Below are positions 55,165-64,000 of a stretch of DNA of 64,000 nt, one piece after another. The DNA lies in assembly GCA_947846985.1 (NCBI GenBank), contig CANTUZ010000004.1, positions 81,697,659 through 81,761,658 on the forward strand, written 5' to 3'. The notes beneath the pieces are model-generated. The model had not been told where the DNA came from. It made no database searches and worked only from the letters and a program-made list of their open reading frames with translations. The position numbers and the translations under genes were made by a program. The DNA comes from Fratercula arctica (taxonomy: Eukaryota > Chordata > Aves > Charadriiformes > Alcidae). Positions within the stretch are counted from its first letter, which is position 1. Each line of letters begins with the position of its first letter.

Positions 55165-58100
55165 CTAGGAAAAATGTCAGCATAGACAGAACTATGGAAA
55201 AAACAAAGCACACAGTTTAAAAAATATATTTATTTAATATGGCTTCTTTATTGATTTTTAAATAAATGGAATATAACGAGAATGTCAACAAAATAATTCA
55301 GCTACTGCTTATGCTACGAAAAAACAGGAGAGCAGAATTAAACGCTGCCAGCTGCAGCACACTCCAACAACAGATCCACAATTCACATTTAGTCTTTAAA
55401 ATAATTCAAGTAATGAAAGCAAAGCATAACAGAGAGAGTTCTTTTACTTTGGGCAGCGCAGTAATAATGTCAAATGCAATGGCTGTCATAAAAAGTTAAG
55501 AATACTAAAACATACACCCTCTTTTTTTTTTTTTTTAATGTTCAGGCAGGCAGAAATTTTCAGTTTCGCAGCCATTTTCCCCACTTGTCATAGATGTAAA
55601 TCCATTTATGTCAACGGAGATATTACAGATCTCCACAATCCAAAAGGACCCAAACTGGGAGAGATAACGGATCATACTGAAATCTGCCCCCAGTCAACAA
55701 CTCCAGATTTCAAAACTTCCAGAATCTCAGCTCAGCTTCGATACCTTCTAACGATCCGGAGACCTCTCGGATCCTTGCTCACCTAAACAAAGCTCCCGCT
55801 CTCTGCTCTCACTGTTCTAAAGATTTCACAGGAAAGCTGTCATCTCCGAGACCCAAACTCCACGCTAACCCAGCATACTAAATACATATTTAAGAAATAC
55901 CAAAGTAACGGCACAGCAGTTTATAACTTCTTGAACACCAACATCTCTAAAACCAAACTAAAACCAAAGATCCAATTCTGCATGGAAGAGGGTTCTCAGG
56001 GGCTCCCAGCTGAACAGACACGGGGCAACGGGCAGCACCGGAGCTCATTTGGGGCTCCATTTCCTGAAGATTTCTTGGGGTAACTCAACCCCGGAAAAGA
56101 GCTGACAAATAATGGCATGGGAAAGCTTTTACATCAGAACGAGCGGGAGAAATAATTAGAGATTGGTTTTCTTCAGCAAGGTCTCAGCTTACCTAAAACT
56201 GAGGTCTAATAGAGTTGTTCTAAGGGAGAATTTATAACCAAAAAACCATATACCGTCAATTGGCAGCCAACTCATGGCCTTCTATTGCATTGCGACATGA
56301 AAAATGAATTGTAATGAAGGTTTGCTCTCAGGCTACTGATGCCTGATGTAAAAAGCAAGAAGACAAAAACTTACACACAAGGAATCTCCTTTAAGAAGAG
56401 GAATGCACTTTGTCTTAACTCTTAGTCACGATTTTCCATTACTTAATAGATACACTCAAGCATGACAATGGATTTTTTTAATTGCCTTTTTTTTTTCCTT
56501 CCAACGCCAAAGAAGTTATCTTCCTAAGTAAGAAAGGAACCCTCGGGTTTTTTCCTTCCACCATTTCCTTCTGTTTACACTTACAGCATGACTGCTGTGC
56601 CTGTCCATTCATAAATCTCATGGAATTCAAAAGCAAACCCCAAAAACAGATGCCAAAACCCTTTGCAGGAACGAAAAGTAGGCATTCCATTCAGGAAGGA
56701 ATTCAATTGGCAGGTTGAACTGGCAGGTCTAATCACACTCCTGAGAGCTCAGAAACCAAGGAGAACGCTCTTTTACAGAGACTAAAACTTCTGTCTAGGA
56801 TACCTTTCATTTAAGGGTCTAAAGAAAAAGAAATAAAAATAATAATTAAAAAAATAAAAAACCCACACCACCATAAGGCTGCTGACCAGACAAAGAACTG
56901 ACTATTTATTGTTATCATCGGTTGTCTTGTCCAACCCTTGAGATGCTATTTTTGTAAAATGCATTGGTTAACTGGTAAGATGTGGTTAAGAATACAGTTT
57001 CAACACTCCAGAAGCAGCATCTACTGCATTTAAATACTCTAAAAAGAACTTTTTAAAGTATGATGAAAACCAAAGCAGGCAAATGAAAATCAGTGAATTT
57101 GCCTGAGAAGTACTAGAATATTGCGATCTTTTCCTTCTTAAGGAAATTTCTCTCGAGCATTGTTCCAGCCCTTGTACCTGTCAGGTGCTACAATCCGAAT
57201 TAGACGTGCTTGCTGCCAAGAGAGGATGCCGATGGGAACGGGAGCTGTGCGCCCACAGCGCTGGCCACCGCCTGCTGCGCCACGGGCACTCTCTTCGGCT
57301 GCGTCACGGACAAGTGACGTCCAAAGGGAGTTAGCAGTTGCTCTTCCCTGAACTCCCAAACAGAAGACCGGTTCCAGAATTCAGAAAATATTTCCTATCA
57401 TTCAGAAAGGCATGGAAACCAAAAATCCTTGCCTATAATGAAGTTTATTCTGCCCATATAGTGATGCTGTTCTAGCAACCTATTTACATTTTAACACAAC
57501 TAACGTTTCCTCATTTTGCTAATGAAATGAAAAGAACATTATGCGGATGGTGCTGTTTGCTCGCTGAAAGCTACAGGAATTTGAAGAGTAATCCCAATAA
57601 GCTAACTGCAACGAATGCTCCTTTATCAGTAATTCTGTTATACGCTACATGGAATAAAATATACATACTGTAATAATAAAAAATTATATCTATATTTTCT
57701 AAATTGGAGAAAAAAAACACATGCAAAAATGCTTCTGTGTACCTATTTTTACCTAAGTAAAAGCATTTTTACCTAAGCTACCTCTCCCAAGTGCTTTTTT
57801 TTTAAATGTTTTTACGCTTACTTAAGAATAGTAATACTTAAACACTTCATGATTAGTGTTAATGGCTTAAAACTGGCTTTCTACATATGGAAAGAGAATA
57901 TAGAACTAATTGATTTTCATTAGGTAATACAGGATTTTTTTATTAGACATGAAAAAAAAAGTAATATGCATTTATTCTAAATTAAAAAGCAGGTACCCAC
58001 AGCTCCCCAAGACACTAAAATTTTATTCAATTGCCAAAACTGGGCACGTGACAATGGCATTATTAAATTACCAAGAGTATTCTAAAAAATATATGTAAGC

Positions 58101-58550
58101 TCATCTTTTGTTTCAAGAAATATGCTGAAATTATATACAACTGCACGGAAGAGCAGCACTTTAATTCGCCTTTGATAAGCAGCACACAGGACTCTGGAGC
58201 CTCACAGAGAGGAACGTTTCCTCTGGGCTGTGAATCTCATCCAGTTTCCAACCTGAGGTTATTCGCTTGCTGCCGTGTCAGGGAGCACATCTCCCAGAGG
58301 TACAAGAAAAGGCAGTCCTGATCTTAAGGACAGATGAAAAATTCCGGGAAGAGCAATAATAAACAGATGCTCCGTTAGATAAATACCACCTGAACTCAAG
58401 GCAGACCTCTGTCCCTGCCTATGGGTGGCCAACAAGGACGTTGCTTATGGGCTAAAAAGAAGCGACAAGATCAGAGACAGTCAAAGAAAACACAGTGGCA
58501 AAGCAAAGACGTAATTCCTAGGACGCTGTTTTGCACCAGAAAAAGCCACA

Positions 58551-58600
58551 CGTGTGTGTGTGTGCTTGTGTAAATATATATATATATATTTATGTGTGTA
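58551..58600. repeat. Compound TG/TA microsatellite
   Basis: CGTGTGTGTGTGTG is followed by a TTGTG spacer, eight AT units (58573-58588) and TATGTGTGTAC. The alternating purine-pyrimidine pattern favours Z-DNA or easy melting. No gene context. Confidence 0.93.
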
Positions 58601-61341
58601 CATCTATAAACTACAATTGCGCACGTGAACAGGTAGGTACATGCTTGGAAAATCTGAAGCAGGGCAGATGGGGTCCAACGAACATATTCAAGCAAAAAAT
58701 ATGATCCCATCAGTGACCAAGAATTTAGAATGCACATTCCCTGCATGCAAGGGAAAGCGATGCTCAGTTGAGAAGGTGAAGAGGGCTGTGTTTGTGCTGA
58801 AGGAACTGCCGATCCTCGTCAGCAGAGTGACAATGAGAAGAGAATGAGGAAAACGAACACCTGACTTCACCGGCACTGGGTGAGCTCTCAGTTGGAAAGA
58901 AAGGTGACGAATACGTCTAGAAAAGCAGCCCAACGTGGAGTAATGATAAATACCGGCAGGTGGAATCAAATGAAGGTAACAGTCAAATAACAAAGGATAA
59001 CTAGTTTGAGTTATTCTTATCTTTGCAGCACGCGATGCAGAGTGAGCAGCCATTTCGGAAATGTGATTCCAGTAACACAAGCTCCGTGGCTGAAGACTGA
59101 GATGGGAACGCCTGTGCTGTGACGTGACCCAAGACAGCAGGGTGGAACATACATTTATGGGAAACAGGACGAAAATCAGCCAGTCTTTTCAGTACGGTAC
59201 ATAGAGGTGAACATCACCAGAGAAGGAGCAGCAAGATCCATGTGATGCCCCTGTGCAGACACTGTCTCGGAAATCGATAAACTGGGTGTCACAAGCATGT
59301 CTGCCACCTGAGGACACCTCTACAGGACAGTCGGCACCAAGGAGGTGCACCGAGCTCACAAATATAGCAAATTTATCCCCCTATAGCATGTGCAGACCAT
59401 ACAACTGCGCTATTTTGTTGGTGGAATAGCAAACTTCACTATTTAGCATTTAGGCATTCTAAATTTTAAGACCTACAGGAAAATGTGATGGATCCCAGAG
59501 AAGCTCCCAAGAAAGTGCTTTCTCCTCAGGAAAGCAAAGTCTCTAGGACCTGTTCTCGTTCACGGGGCTGCAATGATCAGCTCCCCCCAGCTCAGTGAAC
59601 ATCTGGATAGTCTACCCTGAAAAACCGATATATCCAGAACTTGTCTTTACACATCTTCAATTTTGGCAATCGGATCATTGCAGATGAAAAGATAACTAAC
59701 CAATTAGCTGCTGAGACATCTAGAATGTATGTCACAATACAGTTATATTTGTAACAGTGAGTAAATAGGACCAGGAGACTAAAATATTTCGCTGCTGGGG
59801 AAGAAAAGCTAAAGCTCCATTTTCCATTCCAGAACTTCATCTCCTTTTTGACGCACCAAAAGTCACTGAACGTCATCTCTGCATTTACTGAATCCCACTT
59901 TGTTTTTAAAGCCCCTCCACCCTTCTGAGAGACCAAGACACGAATGGGCGGGAAAGGAGTCCCCCAGTGAGAGCCACCCACCCAACAGCAGGACAACCAG
60001 CGACACCACGCCACGATTAACGCGAGAGACGTGATGCTGGTTTCAAGCCTGTAAGCCTCCAGCAAGGTCCTCAGTGCCGCAGGCTTCTATTACCATTTCT
60101 AAAACAGAAGTGCTTAGTAACACACTAAGTTTTAAGCATAAAATGCACCGATCTCCTCTGGAGGTAGAGAACACGGTATTGATGTCGGCACTGCTGATCC
60201 CGGCAGCAGGCTGTGGCTGATGAAAAGCATTGCTGTTCCTCAACGCTCTTGAGGGGGCTGAGAAAGCAGATGCACGGTGACAGAAATTAGAAGGGACTTA
60301 GAGCTGCGGGGATATTTTGAGGTAGTTGGCTCAGCAATTAGAGAAGAATTTTGACCAGCTTTCCCCGATTCTTGCCTCATTCGCTTGCTTCTAACAGGCA
60401 AAAGCATGCAACTACCTCGATACCCATTAGAAAATTTAAACTCTTAAACTATGCATCACCAAACACTCTGTTCCCACTGGCTATCAAAAATCCGCCGTGT
60501 TTAAATGCAGAAACAGATTATTTCCCCCCAGCAGCCAGCTGTGGGCTAGCGAGGTCAGTGGACCTTCCGCTATCATGCGATTATACACAGTAAAGGTCTG
60601 GTAACCCAAAACGCACTCAGCACCAGCTGCTGCTGCTGGAGCCTCGCAGATGGAGCTCATTAGTTGGGGGTAAGTCATTCGGCACCAGCCGATAATTCGG
60701 CTAACTCAGCCGACGATGTACTACGGTGTTCAACTGCGCTAGAATAAACAAACAATAAAATAAAATGCATCACTAGATGTAAAAAAAAAAAAAAGAAAGA
60801 AAAGCACAAAGGCAGAAACGACTGAGGAGCTGGGTCCGTGACGGCAGCCCAGAGCAGCAGCGCAGTTCACCGCGCCGGCCGGGCTGCCCACAGGCCAGCG
60901 TCCTTCTGCCTGGAGGGGCACTTTTGTGGGGTTTTTGGAGGAAGGGATCTACCGTGCACTGGATCATAGACATGAGTTAATTCCTGCATCACAAAAAGAC
61001 ATGAAAAAATAAAAGCAAATACTTGTTTGCTGTTCTTTCAGCATAAAAATAGCTATTTGAGACATATCCCCTTATATTCAATGGATTTCCACTCCTTAAG
61101 CTCTTTAAAGATCATTGATGCCTAATACACATTAACATAATGTGGGAGTTTTTGTGATAGTATAGACATAAGAAAATAGCAAATTCAGCTGCCTGCTTTC
61201 GTTATAGTTTCATATTCCTAATACCTCAAGAGAACATAATTTTTAGGAGGAAGACATTATTTGATTTTTCAGCTCATCGATTTGTCCCATTCAAAACTTC
61301 CAAAGATTCTCACAGGTTTTTTATTCACAAAAGGCATTACC

Positions 61342-61361
61342 AAAAAAAAAAAAAAAAAAAA
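61342..61361 (+). repeat. Poly(A) run of 20
   Basis: A pure run of 20 A, the longest homopolymer of the window. The preceding sequence shows no mobile element or processed-gene similarity that I recognise, so I do not call it a retroposon tail. Confidence 0.9.
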
Positions 61362-62400
61362 TCAGTGTTATCAATGTCTGACAAGCCAGCAGATAAACTC
61401 ATTCTCAATACACAATAGATTATCCAAATACCAACATTCATCAGACCTCTTGAAAGACATGATCTCAGTTTTAAAAACCTTCACAGAAAATATCATCATC
61501 TGAGTTCTTCTAACAGTCAGGTGGCAGGTGAAGTTAAAACATATTGTAGAGAATTGAAAAAGTAAGACCTAAGTTTAGATTTTCCTTTTCTTTACAAACT
61601 TGCCTGAAGACACTTTTCCCTTAAATCTTTATAGGAACGTAAGAGTATTCTCAGCTTGCAAACTAAACACAAGTGTATGTACAAACATGGGCAGCACTAT
61701 CACATTCTAATTGTGCTTTACATTTAAATTAAAGCACAAAAATTAAAACTTGCATTTTGGGGGAATAAAGTTTACGCAATCAGAGGGCACGGTCTTTAAC
61801 GTCAGGACAGCACGTTAGCTATTTACTCTTTCCGGTGTCTCAGCACCGTGCGGTGTACGACTCACTGTTCTCGCAAAAAGAGCCCCCAAGAGAAGCGTAT
61901 CGTGGGAGTACGTATTTAGAAGCCTCTCCACTGGCAAGATACAGAGATTGAATGTGTTTACGAGGAAAACTTAAATCATCAGAAAAGTCAGTAAGAATGC
62001 CTATGTGCTTAAAATCAAACAAGTTTATACAGAGTGGTGGCCTGCGGTCTCAAGGCACAGCCACTCAGTGAACCATTCTCAGAGACTATGTCACTAACAT
62101 TCATTTACAACATTGTCCTCCTCTTGACCATCACAGTCATATCATTCACCAAAAACAACAGAAGAAAAGGATCTAAATGGTAATTACTTTTCGCAGATGG
62201 AAAGCAACTCCAAGAACAGTGATGAAATCCCCACCTCTCAAACATTAACATCCCCGCATCGGATGCGCTCTGAACCCCAGCTAGACCACCACAAGACCTG
62301 CCGTCTAGGTGAGACAGCCGGGCTCTAACTGGAGAAGCACGGAATGACACGATGAGGCACAGAAGTAACAACATTGCTAGTTTTATATATCACGTAATTA

Positions 62401-62512
62401 TAGAACCACAGAATGGTTTGGGTGGGAAGGGACCTTAAAGCCCACCCAGTGCCACCCCCTGCCCTGGGCAGGGACACCCCCACTAGACCAGGTTGCTCAA
62501 AGCCCCGTCCAA
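62401..62512 (-). mobile_element. CR1 LINE, short 3' fragment (112 bp)
   Basis: Minus-orientation CR1 3' end of the 38134/45784 subfamily: plus-strand GAACCACAGAATGGTTTGGG, then CCCACCCAGTGCCACCCCCT and CAGGTTGCTCAAAGCCCCGT, breaking off at 62512. Somewhat more diverged than the 45784 copy (a missing CC in the cacctcccacc segment and AGACCA for AGCCCA). Confidence 0.93.
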
Positions 62513-64000
62513 TGGGGACCAATATATGACCATTGGTTTTCTGCATCACAGGGGTTTTTCAGACAGGGAAGGAGCAAATACTTTATGTCTTCCTTTCTCT
62601 GTACCCAGAGGCTTATGAACCAAAAATCAGGTTCTGGCTGTGTCAGACAACTTTTGGACCGTTTCAACTCCCGCCTGTTGGGACGTGCTCCCCCGGCGCA
62701 CGGGCACCGCTGAGCCACCGCCCCAGCAGCCCTGTGGAACCCACCAGCCACCCTCACCCCCTGCTCGGACACAGCGTCAGCCCACTTGGTACGAGAACGA
62801 CCAACTGACATTTTATAACATTGTCATCCACAAAGTGATTTTTTGTATTCCCAGGTGTGACCGAGCTATTAATAAAGTCCCTTTGCACAGATGAGCTGTA
62901 CCAAAGGAAAACCCTGAGGATTATCAAGGTCTCAAATCCAATCCGGTAGGTTTTGCCTCAAAACCTTCCCCAGAAGCAATGACCCATGTAGTAAGGGAAA
63001 TTTATAAGTTCCAGACATAACTCTTATTTTGCCAACAGCTGGGGTGAGATGACACTAAATAATGACATTTTGGACACAGGCCTTGGTACCCAAGCTCTAA
63101 ATGCCCACATCCAGAGACACACAGGCTTCTCCCCAGTCCACTCCACATTTTTTGTTCCTGTTTGGTTAGAAGTAGACGAGCAGTATACCTGAAAGCACCC
63201 TTCACTCTTAGCCTGAATAACACATCCTCAAGTTTCTTTACAGCTCTTTTACAGCTGATCAAGGGTTAGATGCACCCGAAAGCCCGACAATCCATCTGTA
63301 TAACCCTAAGGGGCAAATTTTGACTTTTGTTGTGATTTTGACCATGAAGATTTCGCCACTTCACCTGATGGTTAAAGGCCACAAGACTGTGCAAAGGCTT
63401 GAACAGTATCATTAAGAAAGATAAACAGTGTGATAACATTTGGCAGGCACATCTGGAGCTGCACGCCCCTGGAAATGACCTTTAAAGCTCTTCCAATGCC
63501 TCTGAAAGCACGTGCATCAAGGACGAACGGCCCCTGACTGACTCTGGCTCTGCTGGACGGCAGGAAACATTCTAACATTCATTCTGGTTCTGCTACTCAA
63601 GACTCATTTCAAACACTTGATAATGTGCTCAATATTTAGGTATCAAAAATGACACAAAAGATACTTCAGTCTTGGTGGTTTAATTTTTTTTCTTTTTTAA
63701 TAATAATGTTTGCAGTTGTTCTGTAAAAGGTATCAGCTAGGGACGCATTACAGGAAACTACTGTGTATCACGTACAGAAAGTTTCTCTAGGAAGATTATG
63801 GATCATCCTTCATTCAACCATCATGCATCACTCATGCATGTGAGTCAGTTTTCACATATACAAAAGTTATCAACAATACAGATTTTTCATGCCCTAAATC
63901 TCCAAAAACTGAATAAAAAGCTTTGTAATCTTGAGGCTTTTAATATTATGCAAATAATTTATACATTTACTTTATTAATAAAACATCATTATATTACATA
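62513..64000. other. Unique sequence to the window end
   Basis: A GC-rich patch at 62660-62790 is followed by AT-rich sequence. A minus-strand open segment around 63190-63255 has a donor-like TTTCAG|GTATAC and a weak acceptor; its reading includes CKRAVKKLEDVLFRLRVKG. The evidence is too thin to call an exon. No mobile element recognised. Confidence 0.5.

Larger units (their letters stand above)
46053..62400. other. 16 kb block without recognised mobile elements
   Basis: The longest CR1-free stretch of the window. It contains GC-rich patches (47440-47610, 49440-49620, 51890-52080, 53200-53500, 54210-54500, 57200-57310, 60830-60920), a 34-35-bp minisatellite (51691-51907), a tight hairpin (53655-53678), a TG/TA compound microsatellite (58551-58600) and several A or T homopolymers (16 A at 52134, 15 A at 52670, 15 T at 55522, 20 A at 61342). 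Exon candidates at 52876-52984 (+), 53420-53502 (-) and 54992-55164 (-). 47030-47340 reads like conserved non-coding DNA. The remaining sequence is AT-rich and featureless to me. Confidence 0.5.

Noticed and set aside
56195..56221. 27-nt minus-strand micro-exon between TTCTCCCTTAG and TTTTAG|GTAAGC
   Set aside because: Too short to judge and the bases are AT-rich without coding character.
57138..57359. Possible coiled-coil exon at 57183-57310 (+) after a TGTCAG acceptor
   Set aside because: One frame gives a helix-like start (LQSELDVLAAKRG), but the donor (ACAA|GTGACG) is poor and all frames are GC-driven.
1..64000. Endogenous retrovirus or LTR elements
   Set aside because: No LTR pairs, primer-binding sites or gag/pol/env-like readings seen; the only reverse-transcriptase remnants are CR1.
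1..64000. tRNA, rRNA, CRISPR arrays, bacterial operons or defence systems
   Set aside because: No cloverleaf with a TTCRANNC loop, no regularly spaced direct repeats with spacers, and no dense ORF organisation; the sequence is vertebrate non-coding DNA.

Overview
The window is non-coding-looking vertebrate DNA, most likely from a bird. The only recognisable mobile elements are CR1-type LINE fragments: twelve insertions, all 5'-truncated and together only about 4 kb. They have typical CR1 3' ends (tandem copies of an octamer like ATTCTATG) and, in the longer ones, remnants of the ORF2 reverse-transcriptase C-terminus. I see no SINEs, no LTRs and no retroviral gag/pol/env. CR1 as the only family at low density fits an avian genome; a turtle or crocodilian is possible but less likely. 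Nothing bacterial, plasmid or phage-like is visible.

Layout. 1-2.1 kb is AT-rich unique sequence, followed by the longest CR1 piece (2127-2931, +). 2.9-10.4 kb is unique sequence with a phased AGATCT cluster. A CR1 with an uninterrupted ORF2 tail lies at 10423-10968 (-). Between 11 and 31.8 kb there are five more CR1 fragments, a TG microsatellite, a 15-G run, a 33-bp minisatellite and a perfect GAGGAA-type hexamer array of about 153 bp. At 31768-32452 (-) one CR1 has been split by a second, younger CR1 whose 5' end folds back on itself. 32.5-46 kb holds three more CR1 pieces, an inverted/tandem repeat cluster at 40.7-40.9 kb, and the best splice-bounded exon candidate (43169-43220, +). 46-62.4 kb is one long block without CR1, containing a 34-35-bp minisatellite, short hairpins and several weak exon candidates. 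A last CR1 fragment sits at 62401-62512 (-).

Genes. I cannot name a protein-coding gene here. Several short open segments have good splice sites on one or both sides, but they lie on both strands, are short, and I recognise no domain in any of them. I list them as candidates with low confidence. The most economical reading is intergenic sequence or the inside of a large intron, possibly with conserved non-coding elements and a few lncRNA or micro-exons. The GC-rich, CpG-rich patches of 100-250 bp scattered through AT-rich sequence are not explained by the repeats I can recognise.
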